Shown: piece by piece, positions 20,601-32,200 of the stretch
How the letters are laid out: every line of letters begins with the position of its first letter
Position numbering within the stretch: position 1 is the first letter of the stretch
NCBI GenBank assembly: GCA_019648995.1
Contig: BLXT01001969.1
Coordinates: forward strand, 1,622,516-1,660,388
Reading direction: 5' to 3'
DNA length: 37,873 nucleotides
Source of the DNA: Plakobranchus ocellatus
Taxonomy: Eukaryota; Mollusca; Gastropoda; Plakobranchidae
The notes under the pieces: model-generated
Told to the model about the DNA's origin: nothing
The model's input: only the letters and a program-made list of their open reading frames with translations
The model's database searches: none
Position numbers and translations under genes: made by a program

Positions 20601-23600
20601 AATGAAATTATGAACTGATTTTGTCAAATCAATTTTCATCAAACTGGCAGTGTCACAAAAGAAATATTAGAGATAACTGAATGGGTTCTTGGGCATATTT
20701 TTTCAATTAAGAAAGGGGTCTGGAAAATGTTAATTTCCTGGCAAAATATATACAAGAAAAGCTACATCTTACACGGAACTCTTTCAAAAAAAGTGGGCAA
20801 GTTCTAAGCAAGAGACCAATGCATTTCTAGTACAAGCATATCTAAAAAAAAGGACAGGAGAGAAGTTTCATTGAAAAGCAGCTCAGTATGGCAATGCCTT
20901 GGATATACCCTGTCTCTGGTCAGCATGAATGCTTCTTTTGTATGTCATAATTGTGCTTCAAGAAAATTTTTTTTGTTCCCATCATTCACATCAATTTAAT
21001 TGTATTTTCTTTTTCTTTCTACCTATATCTAGCTCTTGAAGTGCTTAATACATTTACTACGCAGTATGACATTACCTTATTAGACAGAGAAGTCAGTTTA
21101 ACTGTAGCAGTGAAAGGCACTGGAGGTTCAAAATAAATGTTTGTATTGTATGACAGTTACATGGGAATAAAACCTCACACATTCAAATAGAAAACAGACA
21201 CCAGTCTACTTTGCAACTAGTGGTTAAGTGGCAAAAAAAAAAAACTGCTTTAAAAATATAGCAATGTGATTCTTCAATACAAGAAAATTAAGATAGAGTT
21301 AAAAATTCAATTTTTCATTTTACTAGTGTTCTGTAGATGGGGCAAAAAAATTAAATTCAGAGAACCAATCCAATACAAAAACAAAAACAGCTTTCTTTAA
21401 AGTTAATTTTTGAAAATAAATATAAAAATGTTTTAGGCCAAAAGATATAAAGAGATATCTTCACACATCGTACGGTACAGGCCCAACTTTAGCCCTGTTT
21501 TCTTCTGCTGAATCCCAATTTTCCTCTCTGGAATTTTTAATCAAGAGTTCCTTACAAAACACACCTTCCTCCCCATTGCCTTTGCCCTCGAAAAAATTAT
21601 TTTTTAACCAAAAAAAAAAAAAAAAATTAAGAAAAAAATGCACAGAGTAAATCTTGGAAATTGATCACTTTGAAAATAAAAAAAAAATCTGACTAGAGCA
21701 GCAAAACAAGTACTTCTGAACATTCTTTGTTTGTTAAAGGGAGAGATGGCATCAACTTTGAGCTATGGTCATAGGAAAAGGTCACCATATGTTTGGGTTT
21801 TTTTTTGCTTTTAAGATTGTCACAAAACATTTTTCTCATTATACTAGGAAGAGTTCACTGGTTTTCTTTTCAAAGCCCCCTGTGTTTGTGATTTTAAAAT
21901 GGTATCAATTAATGTGTGTGCTCTCTATTACTTACAACTCAAACAAATTCATACTAATTTTTGTTCTGTTTTTTTTGCCTTTACTTTTCAACAATTTAAG
22001 CCATGATTTGACACACCTTTGTTTGTAAAACTGATACAAATTAATTTGAACAGAAAACTGGTTTTCTTAAAAAAATATTTGTCTTATTTTAATGCAGTTT
22101 TGCATTTTTTGTTAACAGCGCTTTTGGAGTCACTGGGAAAAAAAATCTTACTTCTTTTTTTCTGTTTTTGACAGATTGTCTGATATAACTTACTTGAAAA
22201 TGTTATCTTTGCTTCGGTTTCTTTGCTTTTACACGCATATCATGCATTTTCTTATACATTTAATTCTAATTTGAACATGCAGAGTAGATTAATCAAGATT
22301 ATTTTAGTAAAGTAAAAAAGGTGCTTGGTGCCATTTTTCCCCTTAAACTAAAAAGAGATAAAATTGAAAAGAAATATCAAACAAATCATTTCAGGACAAA
22401 AAAAAAAGTTATGAAAGAAGCTCATCTACATTAAGATATTTAAAAAATTGTTTCCATCAAGTCCTTCATACCAAAGCAATTATTCTAAAAAATTTTTGTT
22501 GCTTTCATCACTCTAAGGTTTATTTATGGCCGTTGGAATGAATTGAAAAAATTATAAATAGTTGACATGAGAGTAAATATTTAATTCACAGGCAGAAAAA
22601 AAAAGGGCAGTGCATGAATTGATGATGATAATAGTCTCATGAACACATAGGAGACAAAATAAAATGTATAAATTATAAATAAGTAAAGCTAACTAAAAGC
22701 ACTCAAAATTATGTATGGTTCAACAGCCATTGTAAGACTAAGAGTGTACCAACACACAAAATCATATACTACACGTAGGTGAATGAAAAAAGTTTATAAT
22801 TCACTAAAAATCAATCTTTGAAAGAAAGGAAGGACAGCTGGCATTGTAAACTGACCTCCACAATGAGCTCTGAAAAAAATCTGCAATTAGATTTAAACTT
22901 GATAAATTACTACTTATTTACCTACGTTTTTGAAAAATCTTGCAAGTGCTGGGCATGTCTTCAAAAAGAGGTTCATTTTTTTCTTTATCTTACACAGAGG
23001 ACATAATGGCAGTTCTGACAAGCATTTATAACATAAGACACCTATTAAACATAAATTTTGTTGGGAAAGGTCAATTATCACATCCAACAGAACATCCATA
23101 TATTATTCACTTTCTTTTTTTTTTTTTTTAAATTATTTTTCCTCACGCAAAAAAAACAAAATAAATTTTATCCGGTGGAAATTTCAAATCTCTTTCTATT
23201 TAAATATAACTATAAAACACATATCATTATGTCTTCTAAAAATTCTGGAAAACTGAATTTGTTGCTTTTATAACCTTTTTTCTTTTTCAACATCATAGTC
23301 TGATAAATTGCTATTTCAAACAAAGCTTCAAGTCTAAGGCCTTCCTTTTCCGTTCAGAAGAAAACAAGTAAACATGCTTTTACAAAATTGATTTGTGCCC
23401 TTCTCACTCTTCTGCACAAAATGCTGAACTCAATTTTTGCTACATGGAGAATTTTTTCATTTACGTTTAAAGTAAATAACATATAAGCACAAAAGATTTA
23501 AAGCTTTAAAACCATGTATTCAATTTTTTTTTTAAACTGAATGTCTTGATATGTTGTTTTATACAATACAATAATTTCCAACAATCCAATAACAATCATT

Positions 23601-24696
23601 CTAATTTGATTTCTTACTTAGGTGTTTAGAACATGTCATTATGAAAGTAACAATAATTTTAAAATGTAAAGTCATAACGTTTTCAATATTATTTTGAAAA
23701 AATGTTTTCATGGTCATGCTTCAATAAAATATACCAAGTTTAAAATCGTTGGGTTTTTGGAGCCTCTTTCTTGGCAAATCATGCTCTGGCAGAACTAATC
23801 TAAACTGGCAACATGTTTAATGCAAAGCAGAAGCAAAACCTCTATCATATTTTTTTATGTTGTTGTATGACTGTTGTGCTAAATTGTCATGCATTTGGTT
23901 CCAAAAATTTTCAATTTGAAAAAAAGAAAACAGTATTATAAAGTAATTCTGAAAGGCTAGAAAAAAATTGAAAATAAATTGTATAAAGCTCGAAAGGTAT
24001 TTTTGAGTAATACAAAAATATTTTAAAACATAAATTGTAAAAGAAGTAAATGTAAAAAGAATAAAGATTTTACTGAAATTGATGTAAATCAACCACGCTA
24101 AAAATTGTGCAAAAATTAACATGAATCAACAAAATATGGGCGGCTCTCCTGAAACGTTGAACTTACAGTAAAGGACAGATGAACGAAGCTGTAAAGGCTC
24201 TATTCTCAAAACTATGATTACAATGCAACTAGTTTTAGAGGACAGTGAGCTTATGTGAAAATATTTTTTCCATAGTATGATTGGCAAAAAAAACATGACA
24301 GCTCATGAGCTATTCTTTTTCATTGAAGATTTTGTGCATTCCATGAAAATTAAACATCAATCTTAAAGGCAATACGCCTTTCTAGATGAGAAAGCTATTT
24401 TGACTAGGACTGTTTACGGCATATTAATGCAGTCTTTTTAGAGATAAATTTTATATAGAATTGAATATTTTGACTGAAAGAGCCACGAGTTAATCTGATT
24501 GAAAAATCTAAGAATATTTTTAAAGCCCTGCAAACTCATACTTTTTGTTGATAATGCTTTAAAAACAAAACGAAAAGTCAGTCAATTTTATTGCACATAT
24601 TCTCACAAGAGAGGCCTTCAGCAATTGACATTTTTACCCAAACAGGTATTATTTCAAAGTTATCATTTAAGCACTAAATACATTGTGTAATGCCTT
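17679..24696. other. Seven kilobases of A/T-rich gene-poor DNA
   Basis: No gene is supported. Open frames are all short and built from Phe, Lys, Ile and Asn codons as expected of A/T-rich DNA. The notable items are homopolymers (A runs near 17910 and 21610; C13-T-A23 at 20538-20574) and a small direct repeat CTGGTCAGCC(T/C)CTG near 20325. The stretch is downstream of both convergent genes and might hold alternative long 3' UTRs, but I cannot show it. Confidence 0.4.
20538..20574. repeat. C13-T-A23 homopolymer pair
   Basis: A run of 13 C, one T and then 23 A. A near mirror of it (T23G12, i.e. C12A23 on the other strand) lies at 25973-26007. Confidence 0.95.
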
Positions 24697-24827
24697 TCAT
24701 CAGGGGGACTCATTTTACAGGCATGTGGAGTGTGATGTGTACCATTCTGAATTGAGCAAGAGTTTGAAACCATGACCTTAAGATTACAAGTCCTTACTTT
24801 AACCTTTATACCACTATTGTGTTGCTC
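24697..24827 (-). mobile_element. Degenerate tRNA-derived SINE
   Basis: Minus strand reads GAGCAACACAATAGTGGTAT, AAAGGTTAAAGTAAGGACTT, GTAATCTTAAGGTCATGG, then TTTCAAACTC. The TAGTGGTATAAAGGTTAAAG part is box A-like, and GGTTTCAAACTC is a decayed box B. Spacing is that of a tRNA gene with an anticodon-arm-like GGACTTGTAATC between. The boxes are too altered for a working tRNA gene, so an old SINE head is the best reading. Its 3' limit is uncertain. Confidence 0.55.
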
Positions 24828-25633
24828 ATTATTGCCTTTTCTTTTTTCATTCGACAAGTTTTATGTACAATGAACTAACTACAGTTTATAGAGGGATAAA
24901 GTTTTCACTTGAATAATGTTTTATCATTCTTACATGTTTCATACACTTGATTGTTGTGTCCTGCAATGTTTACTTCCCATTGTGCCTTTCCCCCTATCTA
25001 AATACTATATGGTTTAAAGATCTGGTTTTTAGGGTGTCAAATGCCTCCTACTAAATATATCTGACACTCAATACAAAATTTCATCTGGAATTTGAAATAT
25101 TCTCAACATGTAAGATCTGGTCAAAAGCTTCAGGAGAATTGCCCATATTCATTTTTATCGACATATTACACATATATTATAATATTAAATTTGTGCAGGT
25201 CTCCTTTTTTTTCAGATTTTTTTTTTTCTAATTTTCAATTTCCACTTATATTGAAAAAGAGTGGTCTAATTACTCAATGTTTGAAAATCTGTATGCTGTA
25301 ATGACTGTAATTTTAAAGTAAAAAATTAAAGCTTAAGTCACAAAAAATGAAGAAATAAATATATTCATAAAGAATTAAAGATGACAAAAGTGAACAGCCA
25401 GCACGAAGTTTACAAAATAAAGGGCAAGATCAGGAGGGACAAAAACGACCCTAAGATTGTAGATAAACATACCATAAGATAGATGAGGACAATAAATGGT
25501 AATTATTTCTTATTGTGCTCAAAAAAAGAACAAAAATGAAAGCCTCTTCATGTATAAAATGTATGAGGAATGGTACAAATTATATTTGTGTAATCAAATT
25601 TGATTTTTCTCAGCTTATTTCCGCATCACTCAC

Positions 25634-25820
25634 TGTCTTCAGTTGCAAAATAAGTTGCAACTCATCACTGTTACCAGTATCCTCCCTAGCAGAACTGCTA
25701 TCAGCTTTATCATAAGGTTGATGCTGCCTCCTGTGTGTGGAGAGTGCTTTGTCAACAGCAGAAAATGGGTCGCAGATCAGTGACAGCTTCTTCAAACAAT
25801 ACAAGATCTTGAAGACTGTC
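25634..25820 (-). other. Possible orphan exon downstream of the Ras gene (unassigned)
   Basis: On the minus strand a TGCATTGCTAG acceptor-like site at 25821 and a strong donor GAAGACA|GTGAGT at 25634/25633 bracket 187 bases. They are open in one frame, reading for example TVFKILYCLKKLSLICDPF and then a Ser/Asp/Glu-rich stretch (DKADSSSAREDTGNSDELQL) ending LKT. Composition is more protein-like than the surroundings. I recognise no family. It lies about 400 bases past the Ras stop codon on the same strand. It could be 3' UTR, an exon of a separate gene, or chance. Confidence 0.25.
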
Positions 25821-25923
25821 CTAGCAATGCAGATTATATTGGATTGCAGTGAAAATTTTTAAAATTAAGTCTGCTATTAGCTTTGGTAAAGTAAAAACAT
25901 ATTTGAAGCTAGCGAGCCAAGGT

Positions 25924-25974
25924 TTTATTAAAGCAATAAATGGACGTTTCTTTTCCCCTTTCCTTTTATTTATT
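25924..25974 (-). terminator. Candidate poly(A) signals for the Ras gene
   Basis: On the minus strand AATAAA occurs at 25969-25974, 25965-25970 and 25924-25929. These are the nearest such hexamers after the stop at 26224 and would give a 3' UTR of about 250-320 bases. All lie just past the T23G12 tract. Chance occurrence in A/T-rich DNA is likely, and a longer UTR is possible. Confidence 0.35.
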
Positions 25975-26007
25975 TTTTTTTTTTTTTTTTTTTTTGGGGG
26001 GGGGGGG
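25973..26007. repeat. T23G12 homopolymer pair
   Basis: A 23-base T run is followed directly by a 12-base G run. It lies in the likely 3' UTR of the Ras gene, where the transcript would carry C12A23. Confidence 0.95.
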
Positions 26008-26223
26008 TTGTGTGTGTTAGAAAATGATGTGCAGGCGAGGTTAATTTCTTTGGTCAAGCTTCGCATCAACATTAAGCTCAACACTCAGTCCATACAAGAG
26101 AATGATGAAAGGACAGTGTGGCCAATTATGAGGTCATGTCAGCTATGGCTGGTGAGAGTGCAGGTGTGGGGGTTAAAGACTTGGACAAAGGAGAGCATAT
26201 TGGCACTGATCCACAGCACCGTA

Positions 26224-26296
26224 TCACAGAATTGAGCACCTTCGGCGCTTGTGGTTGTTGGGCTTTGCTAGTGGTCTCTCAAGCTCTTGAAACTTC
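26224..26296 (-). CDS. RRAS2: R-Ras2 gene, exon 6 (hypervariable tail and CAAX box)
   Basis: The acceptor is TACCCTATCCAG|GAA, entered in phase 2. Encodes [20 protein letters not shown], then SIL and TGA. The tail is short, with one cysteine (the CAAX one) and a basic patch before it. Confidence 0.96.
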
Positions 26297-29200
26297 CTGG
26301 ATAGGGTAAAAAAAAACAAAAAATGGTTAAGGAAATTTTTATTCATATTAAAGATATACGGAGAGAAGAGGGACCTAGCATTTACAGCAGCCTTTAAGGA
26401 GTTACTCTTGGCATAGAGAGCACAAAGAAGAATATATACAAAAATCTTTAGACAGTGAAAATGTATTGAATCTGGCATTTTTTTATTATCAGAGTTAACA
26501 TTTTGAAAATTAAAGAGAGCAGGGAATGTAAGTTCAGGGCTCACTTGCTGCACTCTTCAACCACAGATTCAAATAACTTTTAATTCATAAGAATTTCTCC
26601 TTTCCAATCTTTCATAAACGTAATTTTTTTTTAATTCCCATAAACTTAGGTTTCATAAAAAGCTAAATATGAAGTCAAGATAGTATTTTTTTTTTTCACC
26701 AAAATGCACCAACCTCACGTTCAGATGCCTTGTTTTTTAGGCTATTCTTTAATTTTTTTTTTTTTTTTGATTAAAAAAAAAGAATTACAATTAAGGCATC
26801 TTAATTGAAGGCTGACTAAGGTCATTTATCTTACCTAGAGGGAGGGTAATTAACAAACATTTCATGTGATTCAGCGCTTGTAAAAAGGTAAGTCCTCCTT
26901 TGGCCACCACTTCAAGGATAAATACTGTTTATGGTGATGATATTGAATTGCCTTCTCGCCAAAACAGGTGAACAGTTGACTACTCCTTCTAACATATGCC
27001 AAAAAGTATCATAACGTTGGCAAGGAAGAGGAACAGAAAAACTGTCCCTACATACAAAGAATAGTAAAAAAAAAAAAAAAAAAAAAAGAAATTAAAGTCC
27101 TTTAATTTTTTTTTTTAACCATTAAAAATTGTGAGATCTTGTGAGTCTTATCACTGCTTGGTACAATGGATGATTGGCTTACCTTACAATCCTGACTAGC
27201 TCATAGAAAGACTGATCCACATTTGATCTATGTTTGGCACTAGCTTCTTTGTACTGAATCTTTAACTTGTTGGCCAATTCTTGTCCCTCACTGGTTGTTA
27301 CCTAATAAGATATGGATTAATTTTTTTTCTTCTTTAGTTGCTTTGTATAAAACAACTCCAAACGCTTATATCCTGGAACAGAATCACCATATTTGTATCC
27401 TTTTTATCAAATACAATTATAGATCACATAAATGATTATAACGTGACTTGCAACTCATTTGAAAAGGTCTTGAGACAAATATTATAGAGAAATATTTGGC
27501 CTCTTTAAGTCTGTATGTATACTTCAATAATTTTGGGGTATGAAAAATAAGCACAACGTTGGCATGGTATTACAAAGTCAACTTGTACATATCTTGAGCA
27601 ATAATCCTTAAAACAAAAACATTTTTTAAAAGAATCAAACATTCAATAAATGTATAAAGAATTATACATTACTTAACAGTTCAGTAGTAGAATTTTATGA
27701 TAATTTTTTTATTTGACCTCTCTACAGTCCAAAAATATTAAACTTCTAATTTTAAAGTAAGTTATAAAAGAGAAGCACTCAATAAAAAAAACTGACAGTT
27801 GTAGATTTCTATTTTTAACATAAGTAATAAAAGATAAGCACTCAATCAAAAACTTGACAAAAGAACAAGGCTAAATGAGACCAAATTCAATGTTCTGGTA
27901 TGAATTCTTGACTCCAACAAAACAAATGTGGAGGATGTGGGGACATCACAGAAAATTCTGTTTTTTAAAGGAGTTATGTGTATCCTCATTCACAGCAAGA
28001 AAGCTAACATAACCAAAGAAAGTAAAATACATTCAACTGATTATAAAGATAATAAATTACAGAAATCTTAATCTAGAACAGAGGCTGAGCAGCTCAAAGA
28101 TTACTACAGCTGGCAATAAGAGAAATCCAAAGACAAAGAAATAATTCTATAAGCAATCAATAAATGGCTAGGCACAAATAAAGTGATGCAATCATAAAGA
28201 ACCCAGATACCATTTGCCAAAACTTTCAAAAAAAATATTTGATGTAAATATTTGTGGATTTTTTGCAGTTTAGTCTGGAAGGGTTTGCAAAAACATAAAA
28301 TACTTATTTTCATGTTTCACTCAAAATAGAAGATATAATTTAGTTCATATTTTGTGTACTTTTGTAGCAATGTAGTGCTGCAAAGCAGCAAGCGTACTTA
28401 TATGACCTAGTTTTGTTTTTGTGTTCTTTACTTCTGTTCTCAAAAACTCTCAATTGAAATGGCTCTAGAGGTGTTTTTACTATCTTTCTCCGAGATTAGC
28501 TCCAACAGCCTTAGAAACATCCACATGAATTTTGTAACTCATGTTCAAATAAACAAAAGTAAACTTGAAAAATTTAATAAATTGCATCGTTCTTAAAGGC
28601 ATATAAATCGAATCACATTCAATCTTTTTAATTGCCAAAAACAAAACAAAAAACCTAGAATAGTAATAATACTAAAAAGACTCACCAGTCTTTGAGAATC
28701 CAAGTCAGACTTGTTTCCCACAAGAAGCATTGGAAATTCATCTCTATCTTTCACACGAAGTATTTGTCGATGAAATTTATCTATTTCCTCAAAGCTGTAA
28801 ACAACAATTGTTGAAAAGGGTGATTTTTTTCACAGTATGAATTAAAATCAGTCATAAATTTTACTAAAATATATCAATTGAAATGCTTTTTGAAGCTGAC
28901 CATTTTATTTCCTCTCCACAAAAGTTCTGGGTAAAACACATTACTGATATTAAAAATGATAGCAAAAGTGTTAAGTTTCTTTTTCTCTAAGCATACTGCA
29001 TTTTATCATCTTCTTTACAATTTCACATTTAAAGGATTCAATAGATAGACTTTGTGGTGCATTTTTAACTTTTAAAAACCTATTCTTCATTACCCTCGTC
29101 AATTTATTGGTCCAAATATAAAGAGAAAAAAAACCATATTAACACAATGTTTTATTTAAATTGTGAAAATTAAAAAAAAAAAAAACAGTCATCATCATAA

Positions 29201-32200
29201 GTGAATGCCTGGTGTCAAAATATAATCATATTCAAAGTAAGATTTTACTCTCCATAATAAAAGTGTTTCTCTGCTCCAAGACATAAAAGCAAAAAAGTAA
29301 CAAAAATCGATTTTAATGGCATTATTTCTAATTACTTTTATTTGCAACTTCTGATTCACAAGCAGTCCAGCCATATTTGATACATAATATACATTCTTTG
29401 TCCCGTCTATTCCTCATTCAGTTTTTACCTGCTTCTGTCAATGACAGAGAATACCAACAAAAATCCTTCACCAGAACGCATGTACTGTTCTCTCATGGCA
29501 CTGAACTCTTCCTGTCCCGCAGTGTCTAGAACTAAAGATAACAAATACGAAAGCAGGAATGTACAGTCAGACTGATATTGTAATCTAACACTTCATGGTT
29601 TTAAATACATTATTTCAATTGTGGGTTCAAGATTTTTTTTAATGGAAAAATAGACCTTTTTTAATGCTGTGTATTAAGAGTCAAGCATGTCATGAACGGA
29701 TTGCCTGAAAAAATCGTTTCTCCCTTTACTGCTATTTTTAACACCAATAATGAATCCCCCACCATTTTATGCCTTGGCAGATTCACCTAGTGGTGGACCA
29801 GTCAGCACTGGATAGTGAGGTGAGCAAGGTGTAAACAATGTAGCTTGTCATCATCTAAGTATGTAATATTGTATCATTTTATTTCACATTGAAGGTTTCA
29901 AAACTGCAAAAGATTCCAAAATCCGGATTCTTATCCTCTCCCCCCCCCCCCCCCCCCNNNNTTCAAAACTGTAAATGCTTCAAAAACCTGGATTCACGTC
30001 TCTCTCCCCTCTCCCCACCTTCTCCCTCTCTCGTTCTTTTCCGCCCAGCATGACAAACAACCTATAACTTTTCCAGAACTAAGACCTTAGTCAGCAGCTA
30101 GAGCATGACTGTCCCTAATCTTAACTCACTCTAACCTACCTAGCTTCATATTCTACACATACTCTGAAACTCATATAGACATTGTGGAAAGTTGATCTGT
30201 AACAAAATGCCTTTGGTTGCCGCTTCACTTTAAGGAGTCTGTCACTTATTGCCTCGAATGTAGCATCAGAGGTCAGTATGCACTGCACCTTCAAGTATAA
30301 CTGCATGGGAAACTGATAGCTTAAATACGCACCTTCCTACTTTCATAGCATACTTAGATTCAGGGGCTGTCTATTGTGCCAAAAGACAATGTTACAAACA
30401 AACAAAATACAGCAATGAGATCAGAAGCCTGTGCTTCGACAAGTAGACTAGAAAGAGCAAACTTTGGAATCGACTAACAAGCTTTTCCTGCACTGGTTGC
30501 TTGACTTTGACCAAAGTTAATTCAATCGGAAGCAATGACTCTGTGTAGATGAGTAAGGCTGGGCAAATTATTTTTTTTTTTTAATTCTGTAAGTTTTCAT
30601 AGTCCCATCAGACAATCAGTAGCAATTGCTGTGTCTCATCACGAATGTTTGCTCTGATACTGTGGACCCACAAGAACTCTTTGTCTGCTCAGGGCGGTTT
30701 GAGCATGACATGTTGTGAGACCAGTTATAGGCCAATGTTTCACAGGAGGACACTATGTTTGAAAGCTCAGCATCGAGCCACTAGTTTGTGAATTCCTATT
30801 GGCTCTGTGGAAGAGCCAAGCGAGGGTGGGCTATAGCCACTAACTACAGCTATTTAGGGGCACTAGGTTTGAGTGAAGTCAAGACTTGGGACAACAAGCT
30901 AAAGATATAAATCTTTGTGTAATATGGGGAATATATATATAAGGAAAAAAAAATACAAAACATAACCAGGAGAGAAAAAAAAAATCAAGAAATGAAACTT
31001 GACTTAAGAAAAGAAGAGTGCTTGTGCCCCTCTGTGTGGTGTGGAAAACTGATGGCAGTTTTATTGTTGAGTGACTCCCCTTTAGTAATTCCAACATTTA
31101 TTTCAAGAACATTATTTTTCCAAACCAATTTGAGGAGTCCATGCTTGATGGTATTTTATTTGATGATAGGAAAATGAAGAACACCAAAACCTCGTTCCAG
31201 TAATAATACTATCTACAGCTCTCTCATCATTGAAAAAATGCTAGAAGGCATCTGTCATTGTTGTAAGTGCAGAGCCTTTCGCTGTGCCTGTGCAATGATG
31301 TAATGATGTGAATTTGAAATGGCTCAGTCATTACGTGCCAAGGTCAAGATTAAAATCTATTCTTTATATATGTAACAAAAATGTCTATACACATTTTTAC
31401 AGAGCATCATAGGCTGCATTCTACAGCAAAACATATTGACAGATTTAATGGGTTAATGCTCCAGTCATGTTAACTATCATTATTATTATATTGATGTCAA
31501 AATTATATTGAAAATTTCATTGCAATTTTGAACTTCATATTTTTAGTTAAAATCTCTCAGATGTTGATAAAGAAATTGTTCATTGTTACTCAAGCCTAGA
31601 TGGTCTTATTAATCACCACTGCCACACATACATGCCATTTTCTTTTTGGATCAACTGTCTTCATAACTTTGAAAAGTTTACTACCTCAGTAAAAAAAAGC
31701 TGATGGACCAATCCTTATCCATTTATGTATAAAATATGTAAAATATAACTATATATGTGTGTATGTGTGTCAATTGGTGTTTTTCTCTATAGCCATGTAA
31801 CTGGAAGAGAGTTTTATGCAACATTTCATTTTAGTTCAAAATAGCCATAAGTCATTTTCAAGGGTTTTATTGGTTAATGGAGGTATAAAAAAAGTAAAGT
31901 GGGTCCTACGCTTAGTCCAAGCATCGGCAAATCAGGAGTAGGGTCCTGATTGTTCTTGGCATATGGCATTATGAGGTAGTTTGCCATTGCTTTCCTCGCC
32001 GCCTTTACTTTCGCCCAATCTTAAGAGACATAGCTACCCATTTAAAGCTGGTTGGACACACAGGAGCATTGAAAAACTGGCTTGGCCAGGACTGGGATTC
32101 AAACCCTTAACCTCTGACTTGGTAGTCAACTGCTCTACCAGATGAGCCAATGCTCCTCACAACAGACGTATATGAGCACTTTAAAAAGTTGAGAAAACCT

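Noticed and set aside
25849..26235. 128-codon plus-strand open frame
   Set aside because: It crosses the T23G12 homopolymer and lies antisense to the Ras 3' UTR and terminal exon. Composition is not protein-like.
31972..31983. TGAGGTAGTTTG, which begins like a let-7 microRNA
   Set aside because: Only the first bases match. It lies within the body of a SINE, recurs in the copy near 17.6 kb, and no let-7 hairpin is present.
32085..32158. Functional tRNA gene
   Set aside because: The acceptor stem does not close, the anticodon loop is irregular, and the sequence continues into a SINE body.
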